Of a stretch of DNA of 64,000 nt, positions 1 through 12,200 are shown one piece after another; positions within the stretch are counted from its first letter, which is position 1; each line of letters opens with the position of its first letter. Below the pieces are notes generated by a model, which had not been told where the DNA came from, searched no databases, and worked only from the letters and a program-made list of their open reading frames with translations. The translations under genes were made by a program, and so were the position numbers. The stretch comes from Ixodes scapularis (lineage: Eukaryota > Arthropoda > Arachnida > Ixodida > Ixodidae), in NCBI RefSeq assembly GCF_016920785.2, contig NW_024609836.1:59739439-59803438 (forward strand), in the 5' to 3' direction.

Positions 1-178
1 TGGGGATGTAGAACCCGTCCTCAAAGGGTTCCCATGTTTTGATGACAGCCTTGAAAATCATGCAGTGGTCCATCCAATAAGCTAGCATTGCATTCACAAC
101 AGTGAAGTTTGCACACATGATGTAGGTTTCCACGCGTGGCTGAAGACACTAAAGTGCATTGCACAATCTTTCCTGCAG
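1..178 (+). other. probable end of an upstream intron, with 3' splice site
   Basis: No coding sequence is recognised here. A pyrimidine run followed by TTTCCTGCAG at about 169-178 makes a good splice acceptor just 14 bases before the stonin start codon at 193. This suggests that at least one 5' exon of the stonin gene lies to the left of the window. In Drosophila the stoned locus is dicistronic (stnA then stnB); whether a stnA-like frame lies upstream here cannot be seen. Confidence 0.5.
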
Positions 179-192
179 GATAGCTGTAGGAG

Positions 193-3100
193 ATGAATTT
201 CATCAAGAAGAAGATCAAGGGCCACAAGAGAGGCCACGAGAGTGACGACGAAGTCGAGGCCGCCATCTACGCCAAGCAGGTCGCCGAGCGCCAGCAGGAG
301 CAGCAGCAGGCCCTCTCCTCCGCAAGAGGCAGCGACCCCTTCGACCCCTTCGCCGACCCCTCCGACCCCTCAGCACCGGGGGCAACCACAACCTCCCTCA
401 AACCCGCCGAGGACGCTGAGGAGAAGAAACGCAACAGTGAGGAGTGGCGCTTTTTCGAGCAGCTCACCCAACGCGTCCAAGACACGGTCCAGAAGACCCA
501 GGACACGCTCACCAAGATCAAGGAGACCTCAGCCATCACAGAGCTCAACAAGCCAGACTACTACCTAGAATCCGAGAACCTATCCCCCGAGGAACCTGCC
601 GCCGCGGTGCCGGTGGCGCCCGCCAAGTCCCCTGCAAGGTCCTGGGTCAACTTCGAGGATGGACAGCTGAGCACCGAGGCTCCAGAGGCCGCATCCGCAC
701 CATCCGTCGCGTCCAAACCGCCTCCAAGACCCCCGCCACCCTCCAAGCTTGTCGAGACCGTTGTGCCGCAGGAAGAGGCGGCTGAAAGCGTACAATCGGC
801 GGAGGACTCCCAACGACTCAACGGTGAGGAGCACAACGTTGAGTTTGAACTTCTGGAAGAGTTTGGGTTCGCACCCAGAAACGAGTCGAAGTCTCCCGTC
901 GCCGCCGCGCCCGTCTCTCTAGACAGCTTTCTCGAGGGTCCGTTGGAGGACCCCGCCGACGACCCTTTCGACACTTCCTTCGTGGACGTCCTCTCTCAGC
1001 CTACGCCGAAGACAAAGGAGGACGCTTACGAGAGTGCAGAACCAGAGGAAGACGACCCTTTCGACACATCTTTTGTGGACGTTGCATCTGGAAGGATTTC
1101 TCGCACAGAGAAGACAAAAGAAGGACTGTTCTCGCCTTCCGAGCTGAGCAACAAGGCGTCGCCATCAACCGGAGCGGCAACCGGCACCTCAAGTGTTCAG
1201 GGAGACATGAGTAACCCGTTTCTCGTCGATAATGCACCTTCGACGCCGGGGGAGAGCCTATTCGGAGGCATCAACGGAACGGCGACCGATGCGGAGCCGC
1301 CGGCGGAAGTCCCAAATTTTTTCTCCGGTTCGCGGAGGTCGAGCACGAACCCCTTCGATAACTTGGAAGAGGACCTTGAGTTCTTTCGAAACACCCTTGT
1401 CGGCGGGACCGGCGAAACCGAAGACGCTTCCAAAGGTGCGGAGCTGTTCGAAGCCATTGCATCTACGTTCCCGTGCGAGGGTCAGCGAGACGACGCAGAC
1501 CAAAAGGCAGACCTTTTTGGGTTCGGGACGACTGACGATGTGCAGGTACCTAAAGCGGCGATGGACTTTGATCCCTTCAGTGAGGGAACCTTCCAAACAG
1601 GTTCAGATCAGGACGCAAGAAGTGCATTTACGACGGCGGCCGAGAACCAGCTTGCGGCCGAGGACCCTTTCCAGGTCGCCTTTGGGAAGACGAGTGTGGA
1701 CCACGACTTTTCGCCGGAGAAGCAGACGGCTCCCGTCACGGAAGGGGGAGGTCTCTTCGGTGGTGGCGACTCTGTTGAGATGACCGAGGATCGGGCCGTT
1801 TCTTCTCCTCCCAATGCGAGTGTTTCTACTGCTGCCGCAAACACTTCGGGAGGTCTCTTCGAAATGAAAGACCACAGCCCTCCGAGCACCGAGTCCCCCC
1901 ACGCTATGGAGACAGACGCACCCGCAAAGTCGAAGCAGCAGTCCGATCTGTTCGGCAGTCTAGACGGAAAGGCGGAGGGACACAGCTCCTTCGACCCCTT
2001 CTCCGACCTTGGCAAGAGCATGCTCGAGCCTGTGCCCGCCGCCGTAGCCAGCGTCACGCCACAGAGAGAGGATTTTGCTCCTTTCGGCCTGGGCGACGCC
2101 GCTCCCTGCGAGGGTGATGTCGCTCCTCTGCCTGCCTTTGATGCCTTCCAGGAAGCAGCTGCCTCTGCCACAAACGACTCTTCCAACTTTGACCCTTTCG
2201 GGAACTTCGAAGACAACACGTCCCCAATGGAAACCAAGACAGACCTCTCCGTCACCACGACCCAAGACACCGGGAACGCCTTCGGAGAGTTTGACCTGCT
2301 CCATGGGGAGCCACACAAAGCAGTCACGCCGACCAAGGCCCACGACTATGACCCTTTTGACACAACCAACATCCAGCTGGAACCCGCAAAGGGCGCGGTT
2401 CCCTTCACGGACACGGCCGCATTTGAGGCCTTCGCCGCCAAATTCGAGCAGGCGATAGAGAAGTTTGAGGACACTGCCGCACCCGTGGCTGTTGCAACTG
2501 CGTCAGATGCGTTTGACCCGTTTGCTAGTTCGCAGGCGTCCGTCCTCAGGGTGGAAGACCACGGGAGCGGCTCCGACCAAGGGTTTGGTGGCATGGACAT
2601 CTTCGACCCGTTTGCCGTCGCCACCAAGCCGCCCGAGAACACGCCCGTCCGGATGCCACTGGCCAAGAAGGCGCCCTCGCAGGACTCATTCGATGACGAC
2701 GACGTTGGCCCAGACTTTTCCGTCGTCATCCGGCCCAAGATGAGAGAGGGCGGCGACATACCGGATGCCATGTTGGGCCCACCACCCAAGCTCCTGCCGC
2801 CACCCAAGTCGCCCGTGAGGACGCCGGGGAACCAGACGACGACGGCATCGAGGTTCAACCCCTTCGACAAGACGTCGACGCAGAAGGATGACCTGCTCAT
2901 GCTCGGCGACGAGGCGGAAGACGAGGGCGGGCCGTCCCCCGCCGTGTCGATACCCACGTCCTCCGTGACGGAGGAGGCGGTCCCTGCGCTCGGGGAGGCC
3001 GGGGTTAAGAGGGCCGAGGAGTCGGCAGAGAGTCCGTCGACGCCGCTGTTTGACGAGGACACGTCGCAACCCCTAGAAGAGTTCCGGTTTAAGTTTGAGG

Positions 3101-3258
3101 GCGAGGGCTGGGAGATGATGCTGCGTCACCCAAACAAAAAGAAGATTACAGGCAACCGGTACTGGAAGAAGGTGTTTGTGCGCATGACGGAGCAGAACAT
3201 TCTCTACCTCTACAACAAGAAGGAGGACAATGATCCCTTCCAAGAGGTGCCCCTGCAG
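193..3258 (+). CDS. stnB: stonin coding exon 1: disordered DPF/NPF region and start of stonin-homology domain
   Basis: This is a 1022-codon exon ending in phase 0 at CTGCAG|GTAGGC. It starts MNFIKKKIKGHKRGHES, a very basic N-terminus that could contact membrane, although this is inference. DPF occurs about ten times, often as FDPF. The 11-residue string DDPFDTSFVDV is present twice (residues 256-266 and 287-297), a sign of internal duplication. A proline-rich stretch (PPPRPPPPS, about residue 175) could bind SH3 domains. NPF motifs are at 341, 386 and 889. The last 50 residues (GEGWEMMLRHPNKKKITG, then a PH-like core ending EVPLQ) open the stonin-homology domain. Base composition is GC-rich compared with the surrounding introns, as in the other exons here. 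Confidence 0.95.
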
Positions 3259-6200
3259 GTAGGCTCACTTTCATCTGTTGCCGGGGGCAACCTTATGACT
3301 TGTTCATCTCCTGTTTGGTTGCTTTTGTGCTGTATGGTATAGTTGATGAGAGGCTAAGAATTCAGTAAAAGCTTAGCCTCCAGCATTTGGTCGTCGCCTT
3401 CCACTGGGCTCTGGCTGTTTGTGTGATGAAGCGTTATCAAAAGCTGAAAGATCACGAGGCAGAGCGTCTACCGAGTTCTTAACCTGTCAGCAACTACAGG
3501 TGGCCCCAGCTATAGATTATTACAAAGGGTGCAGTCAATACCATCCATGCATCTATTTGCTAGAAATAGAAACCCAAATGCCCATCCATTCTTCAACATG
3601 TTTGGCCGACTCCCCAACGTCCACTTGTGCCGCTGTCCCGCAGGCATGCTACTCCCTGTCCGAGGTGGGTGCCCAGCAGTTTGACGCCTACGGCAAGATC
3701 TTCACAGTGAAGCTGCAGTACATCTTCTACCGGGAGCGCATGGGGGTGCGACCGGGACAGATCTCCAAGGTCATGCAGGGCCAGATCACCAGCATGGGCC
3801 AGTTTGCCAAGCTTGGGCTGCCGCTCGAGCACGCACCCCAGGTCTCCCAGCTGCTGAAGCTAGGGACCCAGTGCAGCGAAGACCTCAAGACATTCGTACA
3901 GGTCAGTTTCCCTGCCCGCTTTCCCCTCCGCGCCCCCCCCTTTCCCCCTCCCATTTAATTTCTGTGACAACATTTCAAGGCAGCATTCAAAGCTGATGGG
4001 GGAGGGGGGAGGGGGGGGTTTATCTAGTGTGGAGTTCGGGTGGGTTGGTGAAGATTTAACGTCTACAGCTTCAGACGGTCATGAGTAGAATGTGATTCAA
4101 GAAAGCAGCAGCCTCGCAGACAGTTCAGGGTGGGCTGTATCCCAACTCTGTAGATAAAGGTTTCTTTCCGCGAAGCTTGCAAGTTTCTTATTCAAGGACA
4201 GCTCCAATTTGGGGTTATTCTGCATTCTCCAATTTTAACAAAACTTACTCGGGGGTTACTCTTCAAGGTTTATCGGCGTATAGCAAAAACACGGAACGCA
4301 AGTCACAAACAAAAAGTTGGCTCTTGCACTTGTCCTGGTCTTTTTGCCGTCATCTCCGGTTTTCGTACCAAGTTCACGAAAAGGAATTGTTTTGCATGTC
4401 TCTCGTTTGTGCCACAGTCACAGCTCTGAGACACTAGATAGAGGGCTATACCAGTTTCCTGTGTTTATACATGACAACCTACCACCACTGAAAACATTTT
4501 TGTCAATTCAACGTAAAACAAAACAACAAAAAAATATATATATAAAAAAAATTTGATGCATTAAGTAAAACTTATAAACCCCCCCCCCCCCCCTCCCCCA
4601 CAGGAAGCATGTTGCCTTTCTCTCATCGTGTCAACTTGGTCGCAGAAAGAACATTCACAGAAAGACGATGCTCGCTACTTCAAGTCACGTGATGTTAATT
4701 TTCCGGCCAAATTCGCTGTGAGAAACTGACCTCACATGACCTTGAGTTTCGTGGTGTCAATTTCTCCGCTAAATTTAACACAGAAACAAATGTCACGTCA
4801 CCTGAAGTCACGCGACACTCGGTGGCAGTTTGCACTTGGCACATTTAGTGCTCCCCGATTTCTGTCGCCACGATCGAGCTCATGTAATCTTATAATAGTT
4901 TCCTCATGCTTGTAGTCATGATGCCGCCATCTGTCTTCCCCGGATAGGTGGTGGAAGACGCCCTGTTCAGGCTGCAGATCCACAGGGACCGTGCCCTCAC
5001 GTACAAGACGGAGGAGATCCAGGTCACGGTCCAGGACGAGTTCATCGTGGAGCAAGACAAGACGGGGCACGTCTGCAAGCAGAAGGCCCGCGTCCGCATC
5101 TTCTTCCTCGCCTTCATTACGGGTGCGTACGGGGATCCTCCGTTGCATTGCAGTGCGTGGAACGCGTCTCCAACCGCCAGAATTGCGACAACCGACAGCA
5201 CGGCACTCCGGCTTCCGCGACGTCATTCGTTTGCCTCTTCGAGATTGGTTTTGATGCACAGGCGGCATGGGACGCCAATGCCCGAGTCCCACTAGAGCGA
5301 TAAACAGAAACAACCTACAGCGACAAGCCTCAAACCAGATTCTTTTGCGATTTGACAGGCTCTGTAGAATAAAGGAGGCTATGCTCAGACACAAGCATCA
5401 CGCATGTGAGGGTATCTTTGGCAGGCTTGCAATCACTCGCGCTTACTTCACGAACACCGAACGACTAAACGCCTGCCAAAGGTACCATCACGAGCACGCT
5501 GCATGTGTTTGAGGCTTGTCCACGTTGGTTGTTCTTGTTTGTCGCTCTAGTGGGACTCTGGCACAAACGCTTCAGTCGCACGCAGTTTTCAAGCACCGTA
5601 GTTACGTCATAGCGACTTAGTCTGACGAAAAGCAAGCACTAGGTGCACGCTCACACCACGAGAATTTTTGCGTTTTTCGCGAAATGTGATCGAAAAAGGC
5701 GCTTCGTTACCATGGCGACGGTGTGCACAGCGGGTGGACTTTATTGTGCCGAAGGAGACTCCGATGTGGTGAGATCAGGTGCAAGTGTGAGCTCTTTTTT
5801 TTGCCGTGCTTTTCAGTGTGTGGAACGTGAACAAGAAAAATTTGAAAAAGGGACTTAACGCGGATGGCCGATTTTTTTCAGCGCCCAATAATGTTGTTAC
5901 AAGCCCTACACGGAAAGCGTGTTTTTAGCTCGCAATTTGGATTTAGGTATTTTTAGGGGGGGACACTACCCAGAAAAAACAATTTCTGCAAAAAAAGTTG
6001 GTTTTGAAAAAATGCCATATTTACATCCACCAACATCTTGAGAGAATTTCAAGAAAGTTTCATTAGTTTACACTGCATAGTTAATTTTTTATAAATTATT
6101 TTCGGGCCACCGATGCTAAAGAAAAGGTAGTGGTTGGAGAACTTTGAGTGTATTTTTCTCTGTTCCACTTTTCGGCATAAATTTCACTTGAAACTATTGT

Positions 6201-9200
6201 TTTTCATTACACGATAGAGAAATATTCTTAGGTGGTTTTCTGGGATAGAATATTGTCAGGAACATGCCTGGCTGGTTAGTGTTCCTATTTTAACATTCTT
6301 TTATGCTAAAAAAAAAAAAAAAAAAACATTTGCAAAAAAGTGCAGACATGAAAAAATATTGAATATTCTTATGGCATTATACTTATGAAAAACAATTCAA
6401 TCTAGCAAAATAACTAGCTAGGTACTATGTGCTATGAGTATTCCTATGACTACATTACACATAAAAATCACAAATTTTTATTTTATTTTAAAGAGATAGT
6501 TTTTCTAAGTGAGCACACTGACTTCAATATTGTAACATTCGTAACAAGTTTCAGAATAGACATAGGACAATGAAATTTGGCAGGGATGGGCTTGCCACTC
6601 ATATAAGCGTCGACTGCAAATTTGACTGAAATCAAGCAAGCAGTGCAGAAGTTGACTTTTTGGGTGGTTTCCCCCTTAAAGGGATGGTAAACCGAAATTT
6701 GGATTTAAAAAAAAAAAAAAAAAAATACTGGAGATGTAGGCGGGACGCTACAATCCCAACAACACTACTAGTAAGGCGATATCTCAAATGGACGGCCGTA
6801 TTTTTGGAAAAAGAAGTCGAGTTTGAACCAGGCCGACGAGGCGCGTGACGTCAAGATACCTAGTTTGCTCCTCTCTTCATTTTGCTCCCTCGAGACCGCG
6901 AGCCGGAGAAGACGCTAGGCCGTTCCCTCTCCTTCTCGGAGAAACATGACGTCAACATTCCTGCCAAATGCAACTCTTCTTTTGAAAAATACGGTCATCC
7001 GCTCGTTGCAACCCATTGCATGCTTTTGCCGCGTGTTTTGGGGAATCCAGATTTCGGTTCAGCATCCCTTTAAGGCAACGTGACGCTAAACTAGCCGCCT
7101 GTCGAAAAAACTGGTGCAGATGAAACCTTGTAACATTGTCAGAATCATTTTAATCACACAATGAACGAATAATCCATAGAATGTATGCAGATCAGAAATT
7201 CCCCCAACACCGTTGCTACGGGGCTACTTGATGGATCACCCCAGCGCCTCCTCGTGTTGCGACCGGTGGCCGAGCTCATTAACGCACTGCTGCTCAAAGT
7301 GCACAAAGCAAAAGCTCGCACTGTAAAACTCGGGTATCCCGGGCCACCCCTGCCCGTTCAGATTTGGCGGGGATCGTACTAATGCGGGCTGGCGCGTTGC
7401 TACCGCGTGGCGCATGTTGAAGACCCCAGGCTAGCAGTGGCCAAGTTTCTCACCTACAGCCGAGACACCAGATGCTTGTTGGGGCCGACTAACTCTCTGC
7501 CGTCTAAACGTACACGCAGTACAAATTGCGACAGGCCGTTCTTGCGTCCACTGGTGCCTTCTCTCGGTGCGGCGTATGGAGCAAAAACCAGTTGCCTGCG
7601 GAGCCTTTATAATTGCGTAGGGTGTCTGGCGTTGAATGCTGCAAACGCAACCTTTTCTGCAGGGATGCCGGACATCGAGGTGGGTGTGAATGACCTGACA
7701 CGTGAGGGCAAGGAGGTTGTTGGCAGGTACGACATCATGCCTGTGGTCACCGAGGAATGGATCCGGCTCGAGAACTGCGAGTTCCACTCATGTGTCATGC
7801 AAGAGGAGTTCGAGAACAACCGCGTCATCAAGTGAGTCGAGGCCAACTGGCTCACAGCAGTGGAGATGCCACATGTGCTCCGAGATGGGACCCACTTATT
7901 TATTTTATTTATTTGAAATACTATGGATCCTACACAAGAACAAGAGGAGTGGGCGTTACACAATACGAGGAAACATGTGCAAAGTGCAAGCATTAATACA
8001 ATCATTTCAAAATAATTCACCGATTCAAATGTCCCAGACAAGGGGAGCCATGCTTCCAGACTTTCAGCAGCCACAATGTGTGCTGGGAGTTTGTTCTATT
8101 CCCACATTGTTTGCAAAAAGATTGAGCATCTAAAACAATTCCCTGCAGAAACAGTCTACAGAGAAAGCTTGGCGACAGTGATAACCTTTTGATGACTAGA
8201 CTAATCTCTAAAAACTAAACTTTCAACCTGTGAACCCTCATTTTTGGAACTAGGAATGATATTCCGGGGCAGTGCACTCTTGAGTTTTATACCGTAGAAA
8301 CCACGGCCATGGCACCAACCCCACCCTTCCCCTTTCCTCCCCAAAAGTGCTAGCTATGTAAAAGATATAAAGTATATATTCACCACTCTACGCTCTCTAC
8401 CCAATATCGGAGGATTTGTATGTTTCCGCCACAATAAAACAAATATAACTCGCTATGATTTTTAGAGCGCAGCTCTTAGGCGCTCGTTCCTGTGTTTTGC
8501 GGCGTTGGCATTGGCGTAACAGGAGGAGGGGAGGGGAGGGTATGGAGGAGGGGAGGGTATGGAGGATGAAGGGTATGCAGGAGGAGGAGGGTATGCAGGA
8601 GGGGAGGGTATGCAGGAGGAAGGGAGGGTAAGGAGGAGGAGGAGGGGATATGGAGGAGAAGCAGTATGTGTGGAGAGTGGTTTATATTTGTGCATATATA
8701 TTTCTTTCTCAAATTCTTTAGGAGGGCATATCACAAAATCAAAGCACGGCATATTGCAATACCTCAAGAGCTGCGCTCTATGAGCTGCGCTCTATTTCAC
8801 ATTACAGATATTTGTAAACGTCTGTCACGTATGGCAGCATTTCTACAAGGTGCTGGCCAGAATTTTCTTGTGAAAACTATGTGTCACACTGAAAAGAGAT
8901 GGATATGATATATCGATCACTGGTCCATAACTTCGGATGATTAAGCGTTAATTGCCAAAAAAATATTTTAAAAAGTAAATTATCGCAAATACTATGCACT
9001 GCTCTAATCAGGTTCTTAGCAGTGACTGATACATCATGAATCATTTCTTTTTGGCAAGGACCTTTTGTCTGGTGTTCAATGAAGCAAATTACATTTAAAA
9101 TGCAATTTAATAGTCTTAACTTCCTTCTTTATTCTTTCAGAATGAAAGGTTCTACTTCATTTTGAACTCGGGTATATGAAGAGTCAACTGATGTGAAATA

Positions 9201-12200
9201 ATTTGAACCTTGACCAGAAAATCAAAAATTGAAATATGTATTTATTTATTTTTTAGTTTGTAGTTTCTGGGTTTCGAGTAGAATCTTACCCATTACACAT
9301 TTAGTGGCAAAGGAATTTTTGAGAATGATGCTTTTCTACTCCAATTTTCACTTTAGGACCCCAGACAGGGCTCTAGCTAGTTTCACTTTGTGCATGAGCA
9401 AAGCTGAAGCTACGAGCACAAGTGTGTGCTTACACACTTGCTTACACAGCACAAGCGTGCGTGCCTGGCAGGGTCGTTGAAAGTCTGGTGCTCGCTCTTG
9501 TGGCTTTTGCTACGCTTGCAGTTAGAGTGAAATGGAATATAGCCTACACCTTGAAACAGAGGGCTAACAGTCTATAAAGTTCAAACTTGGTAAACACAGT
9601 AAAGTTCACAACATTTGAACTCAAAGTTCTGAACACCTTGCTATATTTGCACCATCAAACTGGAACCTCAGAGAAGTTTGCAACTGCCCAGATGGTCCAG
9701 CTCGAATGACTAAAACATGTCGACGTATCCTAGCCTTAGTGATACGGAGTGAACAATGATGTGACGGCGCTTTTCGCGCCGCAACCGAAATTAATTCATA
9801 GCTTTCTTCTTTCGCAGGCTCCATCCCCCGGATGCTTGTTTATTTGAACTCATGCGGTTCAGGATTCGGCCACCAAGGGCAAGGGAGCTGCCACTGCAAG
9901 TAAGCCACACTCAAGGTCAATAGTGCAACTCGGTTGCAAAAACTGTCTATAGACACTTCTTCCGCACGAAGAATCCCTCCTCTCCCCCAAAGGTCCGCCC
10001 CCCCGTCGTTCAAAGCGCCAGAGTTTTGGAGCCGGCCGTTACGGCAACTCGGTAGAACACGGAGGTTTTGAAGCGCACCATCTAGAGGGCACACCACATT
10101 GTAGCCACTCCCAAGAATACCATTTTGTAGCACAGCCTCTAGGTGGCACTTCAAATGAACAGGTGGCAGCCCTGGGAGCGAGAGGAGGTTCGCTCCTCCG
10201 CAAGAGTCCCGCAACCAAGTTGATGTGATAATGTTTGCTATACCCGTGCGGTAATGCTGGTACACATATTTCTGCTCGACTCTCATCGACGATGCTACTA
10301 CCGCCTGTGAGGACTTGAGATGGGTAGAGAGTCTGTGTTACAGAGAGTTTCCAACTGCTCGATCGAGGTCGCGTGGTTTACGGGCTGCGTTTGCCATACG
10401 AGCTGCAAGGAGGCGACGAGAGCGCCGATCGTTTGCAACTGTCTCCGCCTTTCCTCACCATGCGAAAACGCGGCATGTGCACACTTGCGACCCATCTCCG
10501 CAGGAGGCATTCGCCATTAAATTACAAATGCTCCCCATTGTCCAAGGTGGACAATCTCTTCAATCTAGGAGGCTAACGACGAGGTGACACACTGGCGCCA
10601 TCTAATGAGTAGCCACGGAATGCTTCGCGTCCGTGTATATAAGGAAGTTTTAGAATAGCGCACGCTAAAGCTTTGCGTACGCAAAGAATAGCTTCGTTGA
10701 CACTGCTCGTGCGCCAAACACTGCTTTGTGCGTGCTTTTTTTCAGAAATTGCGTACATACACAAAGAGTCTTTGCACTCCTCCTCAGAGGATTCGTGATG
10801 AGAAGTTGGCTAAACCTAAGACGAGCACAGTTAAAAAATGGCGGCTCCCAGGACCTCAGCTCGCCTGCTTTGGTGACGTCGGCGGCATCCTTGCAACTGC
10901 GATTATAAACTCAGGATGACATTGCACTCCTATGAGATGTGCACGTCAGAAACATTTTAAAAGACCCAGCAAGGTGGGCAACGATCGCCGGCAACTTGCT
11001 GCTTGCAACGCTTTAACGTTTCTCGGCGAAGGCACGGTGTGCCAAGCTCAGCACGCGAGACCTCGCCTGCCGAGGCGATGTTAAGCCTTGCGCAAGCGGA
11101 CATGACCGGTCGACTGCTCCCGTCGCATTCTCATATTTAAACAAATCTAAAATGTTACTCTGAAACAAAAGAAAATTTTTTTTTCTCAAGTTACAACATT
11201 TCGTGTGTAAAATAAAAATTGTTACTGCATCTTAGTGGTGTTGCAAGCGCGAGATGCTTGGGCTTTGCGTTGTGGCGGAGAAACGCTATTTCAAACCACT
11301 CTTGCGTAGCCTGCGCTAACACAAGCGCTAAATTTAGCGCTAGTGTGCGCTAAAATTCCGTATGTTATTCTAAAACTCCCTATTTTACGAGTCTCTTTCT
11401 CACCATGAGCTCAAAATAATACTGAAAATGTTATAAAAGGTCACACCTCATAGATAGTGCATAGATTCAATCTTGCAAATGCTGCAGAAATCTTCGGTCA
11501 ACTAATGTGCAGATTTAAAGGGGTGTAGGACTCCTCGACATATGGCGCCAAAGGGCCAAAGCGTACCTTCGTCCTGAGCTGTCGCACGTGATCGTAGCGC
11601 CGTCAATCGCGGTCAAATGCAGACGTGTAAACCGGCCTTTACCCCCAACACCCAATTTAACTGCCGCGTCTTGTCTCGCAGCTCAAAGTGGTGATGCAAG
11701 TGTCGCCACGCCACGTGGAGCTCCGCGGGGACGTCCTGGTGCCAGGCTACCACAGCCGCAAGCACGGCCAGGTGGCCTGCGAGGACATCCAGATACGCTT
11801 CCCTATCCCCGAGTGTTGGGTCTACCTGTTCCGCGTCGAGAAGCACTTCCGCTACGGGGCCCTCAAGTCCGCCGCCCGCAAGCCCGGCAAGATAAAGGTG
11901 CTGTCCCCCGTCACACGTCCGTTTACCGCGCGTGTTTCGACGTCGACTCGGTTCAAATTGGCTCGGCTTGCCCCCCGTGGACGGCGGCGGATGAAACAAT
12001 ACAGTGATTCGGGGACTTGCGCAACTGGGCCTTTCCTGCCGCAAGAAATCCGTCATGTCTGCTTTCCTGCAAAACACCCGGGAGAACCAGTTGCTACGAC
12101 TTACGGGAAAATGACGGGGCAGAAAATACGCTTATATGCATGCATACAAACAAACAAACAAAAAAAAACAGTCTGTGCAAGCGTTATTTTCTGTGTCACA

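Noticed and set aside
1258..3069. Long open frames on the minus strand and in other plus frames across stonin exon 1 (for example 242, 238 and 183 codons)
   Set aside because: They are shadows of a GC-rich 1022-codon exon. They have low-complexity Ser/Arg content and no recognised family, while the plus frame holds stonin motifs.
4798..5394. 198-codon minus-strand frame
   Set aside because: It overlaps stonin exon 3 on the opposite strand and a foldback repeat. No homology is recognised.
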